DNA of 37,994 nucleotides from Nitrospira sp. (lineage in GTDB: Bacteria; Nitrospirota; Nitrospiria; Nitrospirales; Nitrospiraceae): NCBI GenBank assembly GCA_009594865.1, contig VOPT01000050.1, forward strand, positions 1 to 37,994. Direction: 5' to 3'. A program made the position numbers and the translations under genes. Positions 26,567 through 34,632 of this stretch are shown one piece after another. The notes under the pieces were generated by a model. The model saw only the letters and a program-made list of their open reading frames with translations. It ran no database searches and was not told where the DNA came from. Position 1 is the stretch's first letter. Each line of letters starts with the position of its first letter.

Positions 26567-27724
26567 ATGGCACCAGCCAATTCTGACAGGCTCCGGGAAA
26601 CCATCCATCTGGAATTAGGGGCCCGGAGTTATGACATCCATATCGGGCGCGGTCTGCTCAAGGAGATCGGCGTTGAATTGACGCGACTCCGATGTGCCGG
26701 CAAGGTGGGTGTCGTGACCGACCGCAATCTGGCCGGGCACTATCTCAAGCCGGTGACACGTGTACTCAAGGCTGCCGGATATACGGTGGTTCCCATCGTG
26801 CTGCCGCCGGGTGAACGAACCAAAACGCTACGATCGATCGGAATGGTGATGGATGCGCTGGTGAACGCCCGTTTTGAACGCAGTTCGACGCTGCTGGCCT
26901 TAGGCGGCGGCGTGATCGGCGATATTACGGGATTTGCCGCGGCCATTTATCAGCGTGGGATTCCTTTTGTGCAGGTCCCCACCAGTCTCGTGGCGCAGGT
27001 AGATTCCAGCGTCGGCGGAAAAACCGGGGTGGATCATCCCAAAGGCAAGAATCTGATCGGCGCATTTAATCAGCCGCGAGCCGTCTTGATCGATCCGGCC
27101 ACGCTCCGTACCTTGCCTGAGCGGGAATGGATCGCCGGGTTGGCAGAGGTGATCAAATACGGGGTCATTGAGGATGCGTCGTTTTTCGAGTATCTCGAGC
27201 AACAGATCGCGCCGATTCTGACGCTGAGTGATGCGCCGGTGGCGCACATCGTGAAGCGTTCCTGTGAAATCAAAGCGCAGGTGGTTGCCGAGGATGAGCG
27301 CGAAGCCGACCGCCGCCGCGTCCTGAATTTCGGGCATACGATCGGCCATGCGTTGGAATCCCTTGGCGGGTATCGTGGCCTGATTCATGGCGAAGCAGTC
27401 GCCGTGGGGATGGTCTACGAAGCGGATCTGGCCCGGCATCTCGGGTATTGCGAGCCAGGCGTTGTGACTCGCCTGCGTGCGCTCCTTTCGGCGGCCGGCT
27501 TGCCTGTGACATTGCCGAATGTGCCGTTTCGCGCGCTATGGGATGCGATGCAGCAGGATAAAAAGGTGTCTGCAGGGACCGTGTACTGTGTGGTCCCGGA
27601 ACGAATTGGATCGGTGCGAATTGTTCCGTTAGCGAAGGCGCCCACTCGCGCCTGGTACGAGAGCGTCAGTACTCGCGACACAGGATCCCGGCAACGAGTT
27701 CCGGGCAAGAAGCCGTCACGGTAG
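26567..27724 (+). CDS. aroB: 3-dehydroquinate synthase
   Basis: About 385 residues; converts DAHP to 3-dehydroquinate in the shikimate pathway, with NAD and a divalent metal. The NAD-binding GGGVIGDITGFAAAIYQRG, the VPTSLVAQVDSSVGGKTGV segment, the metal ligands around EVIKYG and the FGHTIGHALES histidines are all present. ATG at 26567 gives MAPANSDRLRETIHLELG; a GTG at 26501 would add residues unlike the family. The pilQ-aroB neighbourhood is known from proteobacteria, where aroK lies between; aroK is absent here. Confidence 0.95.
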   Translation: MAPANSDRLRETIHLELGARSYDIHIGRGLLKEIGVELTRLRCAGKVGVVTDRNLAGHYLKPVTRVLKAAGYTVVPIVLPPGERTKTLRSIGMVMDALVNARFERSSTLLALGGGVIGDITGFAAAIYQRGIPFVQVPTSLVAQVDSSVGGKTGVDHPKGKNLIGAFNQPRAVLIDPATLRTLPEREWIAGLAEVIKYGVIEDASFFEYLEQQIAPILTLSDAPVAHIVKRSCEIKAQVVAEDEREADRRRVLNFGHTIGHALESLGGYRGLIHGEAVAVGMVYEADLARHLGYCEPGVVTRLRALLSAAGLPVTLPNVPFRALWDAMQQDKKVSAGTVYCVVPERIGSVRIVPLAKAPTRAWYESVSTRDTGSRQRVPGKKPSR

Positions 27725-27731
27725 GAGCGTA

Positions 27732-28991
27732 ATGGCATCGAAGCGAACAGTCCCTCAATTGGAACAGGCGTTGCGTGAAAAAACACGCGAAGTCGATGTC
27801 CTGCACCGTATCAGCGAATCGATCAGCAGCACGCTCGATCTGGAGTCCGTCCTTCGGCATATTGTCGATGTGGTGGTTGAAGCCACCAAAGCCGATGCCT
27901 GTCTCTTGTATCTCCTGTCCGATAACCGGGACGAGCTCATTCTTCGAGCCTCCAAGAACCCTCATCCGAAGCTCATCGGGCGCATCACGATCGGATTGGG
28001 GGAGGGCATCACCGGGTGGGTTGCGCGGGAGAGAACTCGCGTGGTGATTCCGAACAGTGCGAGCGACGATTCTCGGTTCAAGTTTTTTCATAACTTGCCG
28101 GAAGATCGCTATCAGGCGTTTGTCTCCGTGCCCATCACGACCAAGCAGGAGGTCGTGGGGGTTATCAACGTCCAGCACAAACGGTCGCGGCGATATCGCC
28201 CTGACGAGCTCGCACTGCTGTCGACGATTGCCACACAAGTCGGCGGTGCCATCGAGAACGCCAGGCTCTACGATCAGATGACCCGCAAGGCGTTGCAACT
28301 CGACACCTTATCTCAAGTGTCGGAGACCGTCTCTTCAAATCGTTTGATGGAAGATGTCTTGCAGCTGATTGTGACGATGACGGCGCAAATGATGGGGTCG
28401 AAAATTTGTTCCATTATCCTCTTGGATCAGCCGACCGGTGAATTGCGGATTGCCGCCACGCAAAGTTTGAGTGAGCAGTACCGGCGTAAGCCCAATGTGA
28501 AGATCGGTCAAAGCATCAGTGGGCGTGCGGTCCAGGATCGCCGTCCGATCATTGTCCCGGATGTCACCAAAGAAGGCTCCTACATGTATCCGGACATGGC
28601 CGCGAAAGAAGGGCTGTGTTCACTCCTCTGCGTGCCCATGCTGGTGCGTGAAAAAGCCATCGGTGTCATCAACACCTATACCTCCAAGCCCCATACCTTC
28701 ACGTCCGAGGATGTGAAGCTCATGCAGGCCATCGCCAATCAAGCGGCCATATCCATCGAGCATACGACGCTGTTGGAAAAGTCGTTCGAAATGCAGGAAG
28801 CCTTGCAGGTACGCAAGTTGCTCGATCGGGCCAAAGGCTATCTCATGCGGTCGAAACGTCTGTCGGAAGAAGATGCCTTCAAGCTGATTCAGCGACAGAG
28901 CATGGATCTCCGCAAGTCCATGCGCGAGATTGCCGAAGCGATTTTGCTGGCGGGTGAGATTGAAGACCGGGCCGACAAAAACCGGGGATAA
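27732..28991 (+). CDS. GAF-GAF-ANTAR domain protein, predicted RNA-binding antiterminator
   Basis: 419 residues. After a short coiled region (8-30), GAF domain 1 spans about 38-180 (GEGITGWVARERTRVVIPN, VSVPITTKQEVVGVINVQ) and GAF domain 2 about 205-345 (IGQSISGRAVQDRRPIIVPD, LLCVPMLVREKAIGVINTY). The C-terminal ANTAR domain is at about 355-407: DRAKGYLMRSKRLSEEDAF, then QRQSMDLRKSMREIAEAIL, matching the family pattern with the A-x-G-x-L-M and S-E-x-x-A-F elements. ANTAR proteins (AmiR, NasR, EutV) bind paired hexaloop hairpins in leader RNA and block a terminator. No kinase or receiver domain is seen, so this is a one-component sensor; the GAF ligand is unknown. It starts 7 bases after aroB and may be co-transcribed with it. 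A matching RNA target lies at 30096-30188. Confidence 0.93.
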   Translation: MASKRTVPQLEQALREKTREVDVLHRISESISSTLDLESVLRHIVDVVVEATKADACLLYLLSDNRDELILRASKNPHPKLIGRITIGLGEGITGWVARERTRVVIPNSASDDSRFKFFHNLPEDRYQAFVSVPITTKQEVVGVINVQHKRSRRYRPDELALLSTIATQVGGAIENARLYDQMTRKALQLDTLSQVSETVSSNRLMEDVLQLIVTMTAQMMGSKICSIILLDQPTGELRIAATQSLSEQYRRKPNVKIGQSISGRAVQDRRPIIVPDVTKEGSYMYPDMAAKEGLCSLLCVPMLVREKAIGVINTYTSKPHTFTSEDVKLMQAIANQAAISIEHTTLLEKSFEMQEALQVRKLLDRAKGYLMRSKRLSEEDAFKLIQRQSMDLRKSMREIAEAILLAGEIEDRADKNRG

Positions 28992-29019
28992 GCGGACCAC
29001 ATTCGCCGTTGTTCTGTCG

Positions 29020-29964
29020 TTACGGCTTGCTTGAGGGGCTCTGGCCGCCTTTGGTCGGCTGGTTGCCCAGCTGTCGCTTGATGTCCTCCAATTCCTTTCG
29101 CAGCTCCTCTACCTCTCGTTCCTTCTGCTTCATCTGGTCTTTGATCTGCTGTACGTCGTCGTGAAGTGGTGGTGTGGTGGACGGTATGGCGGCGGGTGCG
29201 ACGGCAGGAGTCGGCGCAGGAGCAGACGGAGTCGGTGGAACTGCGACAGTGGGCGCTTTCGCCAGGGTGTCATAGTCGATGACAAGCGTGGTCAGCCCTT
29301 CTCCCGCGGCAAAGGGCGGCGCATAGATGTCCGGGCGGAGTGCCGATTCCGGCACAAACAGGACTGTGCGGTTTCGCAATCCAGTCGGCTCGGGAAGCCG
29401 GCGATTCGGCATGTTGATGGTGTCGGGTGATTCCGTGTGATGGCGGAACTGCTGAATCGTCAGGTACAACGAACGTCCATAGACAAACAGCTTGCCGCTC
29501 GTCGTGCTCTCCTGATTCCGTTGCGGAGCGTTCCCTGATCCAACGCCGGCACCGGTTCTATCACGTCCCTCGAAGTGTTCTTTCTGCACAATGTGAAACC
29601 CCACCTGCTGATCGGGCGCAGCTTGACTCAATCCATCCGCGATGGCAGGAGTCAGCAGGGCAATGTCGTCCTGGGAAAAGACGGAGAGCCTCCGGTTCTG
29701 CTGTGCGCTCAACGATTGCAGGAGGCCCTTGCCTTCCTCGATCTGAACGCCTTGTAAGCTTTTGGCGATGAGTTCCGGAGCAAGTCGGATGGGGTGCGTG
29801 GCCTGAAACTGACGCGTCGGGATCCGCTCGAGATAGACCCCGCTCCGGGCCGATTGCTGAATGGTCACATCGAGTTGAGAGCTGCCGGCGCAAGCCGAGA
29901 GGAATACACACAGCACGGCACATACAGCCGACGCATAGCGATGGCTCATGGACAGGATGTTCAT
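29020..29964 (-). CDS. Lipoprotein of unknown function with C-terminal coiled coil
   Basis: 314 residues on the - strand. A signal peptide ends in the lipobox LSAC with the lipidated cysteine at about residue 25. The middle (about 30-225) is not a domain I recognise; it has LAPELIAKSLQGVQIEEGKG and LLTPAIADGLSQAAPDQQVG, and a VYGRSLYLTIQQF strand. A proline/alanine-rich linker (about 238-265) leads to a charged coiled coil (about 268-298, QIKDQMKQKEREVEELRKEL). It converges with the GAF-GAF-ANTAR gene and diverges from the urea operon, sharing the control region with it. No function is assigned. Confidence 0.85.
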   Translation of the reverse strand: MNILSMSHRYASAVCAVLCVFLSACAGSSQLDVTIQQSARSGVYLERIPTRQFQATHPIRLAPELIAKSLQGVQIEEGKGLLQSLSAQQNRRLSVFSQDDIALLTPAIADGLSQAAPDQQVGFHIVQKEHFEGRDRTGAGVGSGNAPQRNQESTTSGKLFVYGRSLYLTIQQFRHHTESPDTINMPNRRLPEPTGLRNRTVLFVPESALRPDIYAPPFAAGEGLTTLVIDYDTLAKAPTVAVPPTPSAPAPTPAVAPAAIPSTTPPLHDDVQQIKDQMKQKEREVEELRKELEDIKRQLGNQPTKGGQSPSSKP

Positions 29965-30041
29965 CGTACAGCAACCTGCATGCGGTGCAGTGTATCACAG
30001 GATCTCTTCACGAAGGGGGAGGAACGGCGGAGGAGGGATGC

Positions 30042-30071
30042 TTGACAAGATGATGGAAGGAGGCGTATAGA
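30042..30071 (+). promoter_or_regulatory. Sigma-70 promoter of the porin-urtABCDE operon
   Basis: TTGACA at 30042-30047 is a perfect -35 box and TATAGA at 30066-30071 matches the -10 consensus at 5 of 6 positions, with an 18-base spacer. Transcription should start near 30078, just before the paired hairpins. No sigma-54 -24/-12 element (TGGC-N7-TGC) was seen in this region. Confidence 0.75.
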
Positions 30072-30077
30072 GCTCTC

Positions 30078-30252
30078 CCGTATGCGATGAACGCAGGACA
30101 ACGACGTCCCGAATTTTCGCAGGCAGCACATAGGCAGAGGACAATGACGTCCTTTTGGTCCAACGGTTGGACCGGAAGGGCGTTTTTTATTGCCTGCAAG
30201 CCCATCCGGTCCGGTGACAGTCACATCGTTCCGAACCAGGAGGGCTTTCAGG
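30078..30252 (+). promoter_or_regulatory. ANTAR-type antitermination leader of the urea uptake operon
   Basis: The predicted leader holds, in order, hairpin P1 (GGAC 30096-30099, loop AACGAC 30100-30105, GTCC 30106-30109), hairpin P2 (AGGAC 30138-30142, loop AATGAC 30143-30148, GTCCT 30149-30153, extendable by two pairs) and an intrinsic terminator (30148-30188). Both six-base loops have A at position 1 and G at position 4, the bases known to be invariant in ANTAR target RNAs. P1 may be closed by an outer 5-bp stem (30083-30087 with 30117-30121). The right arm of P2 is also the left arm of the terminator, so P2 and the terminator exclude each other. Binding of an ANTAR dimer to P1-P2 would allow read-through into the porin and urt genes. 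The likely partner is the GAF-GAF-ANTAR protein at 27732-28991. Confidence 0.88.
30148..30188 (+). terminator. Conditional intrinsic terminator in the urea operon leader
   Basis: Left arm 30148-30163 pairs with right arm 30167-30182 over 16 bp without mismatch (three are G-U), around a CGG loop, and TTTTTT follows at 30183-30188. Its first bases overlap hairpin P2. Without antitermination it would end transcription as an RNA of about 110 bases, 65 bases before the porin start. Confidence 0.92.
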
Positions 30253-31623
30253 ATGAAGAGAGGGAGGCGAAGACACATTGCGCTCTGCGCGAGCCTGCTG
30301 ATGGTCATCGCCATCACGGCGCCCGCGGGAGCAGAAGAGCAGAGTGTTGGAGAGGCGGCAGGGGCCGGGCGACTATCGCGGGAAGTGGAAACTCCACCAG
30401 CAGTGATTTGTGGTGGCTGTGTGACGCCCACCTTTGCCGGCGAGGGCAAGGGCAGCATCGTTCCGTACGGCCGTATCGAATTAGACGGCATTTATAGCAA
30501 TCGGAATACCAACCCGCTCGATCCGGGACAGTTCAACGGCTACGCCACGGCAGCTGGAAAGAGCAGCAACGCCTCATCGACTCTCAATCCTCGCTACAGC
30601 GTCTTCGGGTTACGCGCGGATCGAACCGACGGCACCCACTCCCTCACGGGTGTCGTGGAAGCCGACTTCTACAGCCAAACCGACAACGCGGGAAACATCT
30701 CCCCTCGCTTGCGGTTGGCGAACGTCAAATACTCTCCGAACAACAGCCGGACGACCATCACGGCAGGCATGGATTGGACGCCGATCATGTCCTCCCATCC
30801 GAACCTGATCGACTTTTCCATCATGGGCTACAACGGTAACCTGTGGCAGCGCCTTCCGCAGGTCACCGTGAAACATCAGTTCACCGAGAACGTCAACGGC
30901 CTGTTGACCGTCATGCGATTCGAGCGCGGATTGTCCGCCATTCAGCCGCAGACACAACGGCGGACCTTCCAAGGGGCTGGCGCGGCAGCGGCAGCGCCGG
31001 GCAGCTGCGGCAGCAGCGGATTTGCCTGCTCAGAAAACGCCTTTAATGATCCAGTGCAAATGCCGTACGTCGGCACTCGCTTCGCCTACACGGGAACGGG
31101 TGACCAGGCAGGCTTCATGGTGGCGCTGAATGCCGCTTTCCGTCACTACCGATCCGCACCTACAGCGGGCGGAATTCCGTCCGGTCAGGACATCAATTCT
31201 TATCTTGTCGGGGCGGAATTGGCTGTGCCCATTACCAACAGACTGAAGTTCACCGGCGAAATTGCCTATGGCCAAGCGCTCGGTGTGGAGTTCTTCCGAT
31301 TCGGGCAGGAGCGCAACCTGGGGACGGGGAAAGCAATCAGAACGGTGGTGGGCTGGGGTGAATTGGATTACGCCTACGACCATCGGCTCACGCTCATTGC
31401 CGGGTATGGGTTCGACAATCCGTTGAACTCCGATCTCAATGGCACGAGCGCCGGCGCCGATACGCAATACGTGTTGAATCACCGGACCTACCTGACGGCC
31501 GTTCGCCACATTTGGGGCGACTTGTACGCATCTCTGGAATGGAACCACCTCATGACCGAATGGTCCACGAGGGAGCATTTCGCCGGGGACAACTTCATGC
31601 TGTCGACTTGGTACAACTTTTAG
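30253..31623 (+). CDS. Outer-membrane porin, FmdC-like (urea/short-chain amide uptake)
   Basis: 456 residues. A signal peptide of about 27 residues ends APAGA. The mature part is rich in alternating beta strands (FGLRADRTDGTHSLTGVVEADF, RLRLANVKYSPNNSRTTITAG read in parts) and ends in WYNF with a C-terminal phenylalanine, the mark of outer-membrane barrels. A CGGC motif near residue 56 is odd for a porin. ATG at 30253 has AGGAGGG 8 bases upstream. Its position before urtA suggests it carries urea or amides across the outer membrane, as proposed for the FmdC-type porins of Nitrospira. The substrate is inference; the porin fold is well supported. Confidence 0.82.
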   Translation: MKRGRRRHIALCASLLMVIAITAPAGAEEQSVGEAAGAGRLSREVETPPAVICGGCVTPTFAGEGKGSIVPYGRIELDGIYSNRNTNPLDPGQFNGYATAAGKSSNASSTLNPRYSVFGLRADRTDGTHSLTGVVEADFYSQTDNAGNISPRLRLANVKYSPNNSRTTITAGMDWTPIMSSHPNLIDFSIMGYNGNLWQRLPQVTVKHQFTENVNGLLTVMRFERGLSAIQPQTQRRTFQGAGAAAAAPGSCGSSGFACSENAFNDPVQMPYVGTRFAYTGTGDQAGFMVALNAAFRHYRSAPTAGGIPSGQDINSYLVGAELAVPITNRLKFTGEIAYGQALGVEFFRFGQERNLGTGKAIRTVVGWGELDYAYDHRLTLIAGYGFDNPLNSDLNGTSAGADTQYVLNHRTYLTAVRHIWGDLYASLEWNHLMTEWSTREHFAGDNFMLSTWYNF

Positions 31624-31650
31624 CCCAGACCTGCCGGCGAAAGGAGCCGA

Positions 31651-33018
31651 ATGATGAACACACAGAAATCACATGGTGACGAGATACAGTCCTCAATGAG
31701 GCCCAACGACCACCTTCCGTCGCGCCGGGATTTCCTCGTGCAGAGCTCACGCACGGCAGCTGGTATCGGGATCGCGGCAGTCCTGGGCAACCTAGGCACG
31801 TGGGCCTTGTCTTGGGGAGCCGACAATGAGCCCATCAAGGTCGGCGTGTTGCATTCGTTGAGCGGTACCATGGCCATCAGCGAAGTGTCCTTGAAGGATG
31901 TCGTGTCCATGGCAGTACAGGAAATCAACGCGAAGGGCGGCGTATTGGGGCGCCAGTTGAAACTCGTCGTGGTGGACCCCGCTTCGAACTGGGATCTGTT
32001 TGCGGAAAAGGCCAAACAACTGCTGGTGCAGGAGAAGGTGGCGGTGGTGTTCGGCTGCTGGACCTCAGTCAGTCGGAAATCGGTCTTGCCGATCTTCGAG
32101 GAACATAACGGCCTGCTCTTCTATCCCGTGCAGTATGAGGGCGAGGAATGTTCGAAGAACGTATTCTATACCGGGGCGGCGGTCAACCAGCAGGCGGTGC
32201 CGGCGGTTGAATACCTGATGAGCAAAGAGGGCGGCGGGTACAAAAAGTTCTATCTCCTGGGAACCGACTACGTCTATCCCAAAACAACGAACAAAATTTT
32301 GCGCGCCATGTTGCTGGCGAAGAAGGTACCCGCCGCCAATATCATGGAAGAGTACACGCCGTTCCACCACCAGGACTACCAGACGATTGTCGGCAAGATT
32401 AAGAAGTTCGCCGCCGGCGGCGGCGCCTGTGTCATCAGCACGATCAACGGCGACAGCAACGTGCCATTCTACAAAGAGTTTGCCAATCAGGGCCTGCGTG
32501 CCGAAGACGCGCCGATCATGGCGTTCAGCGTCGCGGAGGATGAGCTGCGTGGAATGGACAAGACCGCGCTGGTCGGCCATCTGGCGGCCTGGAACTATTA
32601 CCAGAGCGTCGATACGCCGCAGAACAAACAGTTTGTGGCCAATTTCAAGACGTACTGCAAAAAGAACAATCTTCCGGACGGCGAGAAACGTGTGACGGAC
32701 GATCCGATCGAGGCGGCCTATTTCGGCGTGCATGTCTGGAAGCAAGCCGTCGAGAAGGCGGGGACCACGGAAGTGAACGCGGTGCGCAAGGCGGTCTACG
32801 GGCAGAAATTCCTCGCGCCGGGTGGAGAGATCATGATGGATGAGGCCAACCACCACACGCACAAGCCGGTGTTGATCGGCGAGATCCTGAAAGACGGCCA
32901 GTTCAAAGTCGTCTGGCGATCCAAGGGATTGGTCAAGCCCGAGCCCTGGAGTGAATACACGAATCCTGACAAAGGTTGTGACTGGGTGACCCATCAGGGC
33001 ACCTATAAGAAGGCCTGA
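31651..33018 (+). CDS. urtA: Urea ABC transporter substrate-binding protein
   Basis: 455 residues. A twin-arginine motif SRRDFLVQ starts at residue 24 and is followed by a hydrophobic stretch (AAGIGIAAVLGNLGTWAL), so export by Tat is likely. The mature protein is a type I periplasmic binding protein: IKVGVLHSLSGTMAISEVSL, LVVVDPASNWDLFAEKA, VFGCWTSVSRKSVLPIFEE and GLLFYPVQYEGEECSKNVFY in parts, all typical of UrtA. Two ATGs (31651, 31654) follow AAGGAG. First transporter gene after the porin, 27 bases downstream. Confidence 0.96.
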   Translation: MMNTQKSHGDEIQSSMRPNDHLPSRRDFLVQSSRTAAGIGIAAVLGNLGTWALSWGADNEPIKVGVLHSLSGTMAISEVSLKDVVSMAVQEINAKGGVLGRQLKLVVVDPASNWDLFAEKAKQLLVQEKVAVVFGCWTSVSRKSVLPIFEEHNGLLFYPVQYEGEECSKNVFYTGAAVNQQAVPAVEYLMSKEGGGYKKFYLLGTDYVYPKTTNKILRAMLLAKKVPAANIMEEYTPFHHQDYQTIVGKIKKFAAGGGACVISTINGDSNVPFYKEFANQGLRAEDAPIMAFSVAEDELRGMDKTALVGHLAAWNYYQSVDTPQNKQFVANFKTYCKKNNLPDGEKRVTDDPIEAAYFGVHVWKQAVEKAGTTEVNAVRKAVYGQKFLAPGGEIMMDEANHHTHKPVLIGEILKDGQFKVVWRSKGLVKPEPWSEYTNPDKGCDWVTHQGTYKKA

Positions 33019-33041
33019 GTGGGGAGGCGCTGGAAGGGAGA

Positions 33042-34604
33042 ATGGATGAAAGTCATCATCGTATGAAGCGACTCATCGGGATCGGTGTGTGTGTAGCGTA
33101 CCTGGGGTGGTTCGTATTGGGAAGTGTGGTGGCGGAGGCGCAGACGAATGTGTCTCCGTCACCTCCACTTGAGCAGGCGCTGGCCGATTTGTCGAGTGAG
33201 GTGGACGGCACGCGAGAGCAGGCGGTTCGTCTCCTCATCGAGCAAGGGGATGCTTCGCTGCTGCCGCGAATGGAGGAACTGCGCGCCAATGCGGATCGCA
33301 GCCTGCGCATGGCGATCAAACCGGTCATCGACACCTGGCGCCATCGTGCGAACTTGGCCAGCCCGGATGCTGAGACGCGCCGCACGGCCGCCACGGATCT
33401 GGGCATGAATGGGCGCGTTTCGGCTATTTCCTGGCTCGAGACGGCGGCGGCAAATGAATCGCATCGGTGGGCCCGGTACGCGATGGAGGAATCGGCCCTG
33501 TTGTTGAAGCTTGCCTCCGACGATCCGGCGGTCAAGCAGCAGGCCGCGGCCAAGCTGGGCGAGATGCGCAGCCAGAACGCCGTGCCGGCACTACAAGCGT
33601 TGGTTCAGGCGGGTGGCGGCGAGTCGGCGACCGCAGAGCAGAAAGCTCTCGCGCAGAGGGCCACGGCCGCGATCGAACGGATCGAATCCTGGAACGTCTG
33701 GTCCAGCACAATCGAGACGCTGTTCCGCGGCATTAGTCTGAGTTCCATTCTCCTCATCATGTCCTTGGGGCTCGCGATTGTGTTCGGGTTGATGGGCGTC
33801 ATCAACATGGCGCATGGCGAGCTCATGATGATCGGCGCCTACGCGACATTTGTCATGCAGGAATGTTTTAAATTGTATGCACCCGAGAGCTGGTTCGATT
33901 CCTATTATCTGGCCGCGCTTCCCGCTGCCTTTCTGGCCTCGGCTCTATTCGGGCTCATCCTGGAAGCCACCGTCATTCGTTTCCTCTATGGCCGCCCGTT
34001 GGAAACGATGTTGGCCACCTGGGGCGTCAGCCTCATTTTGATTCAGGGCGCACGCATGTACTTTGGGGATTTGACGGCCATTACCGCGCCGTCGTGGCTG
34101 AACGGCGGTGCCCAAGTCCTGGTGGGCGTGTTCCTGCCCTTCAATCGGCTCTTCATCATCGGCCTCTCCATTCTCAGCGTCATGGGGATTTATGCCCTGC
34201 TGTTTCGTTCCAGGATCGGACTTCGGGTACGGGCCGTCACACAGAACCGCAGCATGAGCGCCTGCTTGGGGATTCTCACGAGAAAGGTGGATGCCTACAC
34301 CTTCGCCTTCGGCTCCGGCCTGGCGGGCATCGCCGGCTGGGCATTAACGCTGGTGGGCAATGTCGAACCGGGTCTGGGCCAGAACTATATCGTGGACTCT
34401 TTTATGGTGGTGGTCACAGGAGGGGTCGGCAAACTTGCGGGGACGATCATTGCCTCGCTCGGGATCGGGGGGCTGAATAAGCTGATGGAGCCGAGCTTCG
34501 GCGCGGTGTACGGCAAGGTGTTGATCCTGGTGTTGGTCATTTTGTTCCTGCAGCGGCGGCCATCCGGGTTATTTGCGGTCAAGGGCCGGCACGCCGAAGG
34601 CTAA
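33042..34604 (+). CDS. urtB: Urea ABC transporter permease, long form
   Basis: 520 residues. A signal peptide or membrane segment (about 8-33, ending AEA) precedes an extracytoplasmic region (about 40-215) of helical, HEAT-like repeats (TREQAVRLLIEQGDASLL, AVKQQAAAKLGEM). The permease of the LivH type follows from about 228 (GLAIVFGLMGVINMAHGELMMIGAYATF) with about eight membrane segments. UrtB proteins often carry this N-terminal region, unlike LivH. A second ATG lies at 33063. With UrtC it forms the inner-membrane channel. Confidence 0.95.
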   Translation: MDESHHRMKRLIGIGVCVAYLGWFVLGSVVAEAQTNVSPSPPLEQALADLSSEVDGTREQAVRLLIEQGDASLLPRMEELRANADRSLRMAIKPVIDTWRHRANLASPDAETRRTAATDLGMNGRVSAISWLETAAANESHRWARYAMEESALLLKLASDDPAVKQQAAAKLGEMRSQNAVPALQALVQAGGGESATAEQKALAQRATAAIERIESWNVWSSTIETLFRGISLSSILLIMSLGLAIVFGLMGVINMAHGELMMIGAYATFVMQECFKLYAPESWFDSYYLAALPAAFLASALFGLILEATVIRFLYGRPLETMLATWGVSLILIQGARMYFGDLTAITAPSWLNGGAQVLVGVFLPFNRLFIIGLSILSVMGIYALLFRSRIGLRVRAVTQNRSMSACLGILTRKVDAYTFAFGSGLAGIAGWALTLVGNVEPGLGQNYIVDSFMVVVTGGVGKLAGTIIASLGIGGLNKLMEPSFGAVYGKVLILVLVILFLQRRPSGLFAVKGRHAEG

Positions 34605-34632
34605 CGAGTAGAGGAGGGATCGGGCAGAAAGC

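Noticed and set aside
28992..29019. Bidirectional terminator between the ANTAR gene and the convergent lipoprotein gene
   Set aside because: The 28-base gap has no inverted repeat or U-run that would support it.
29965..30252. Sigma-54 promoter for the urea operon, suggested by rpoN nearby and the nitrogen role
   Set aside because: No GG-N10-GC type -24/-12 element with the conserved TGGC and TGC was found, whereas a good sigma-70 promoter is present in the right place.
30087..30497. 136-codon + strand frame over the leader and porin start
   Set aside because: It runs through the hairpins and terminator and then out of frame with the porin signal peptide; it has no ribosome-binding site or recognisable domain.
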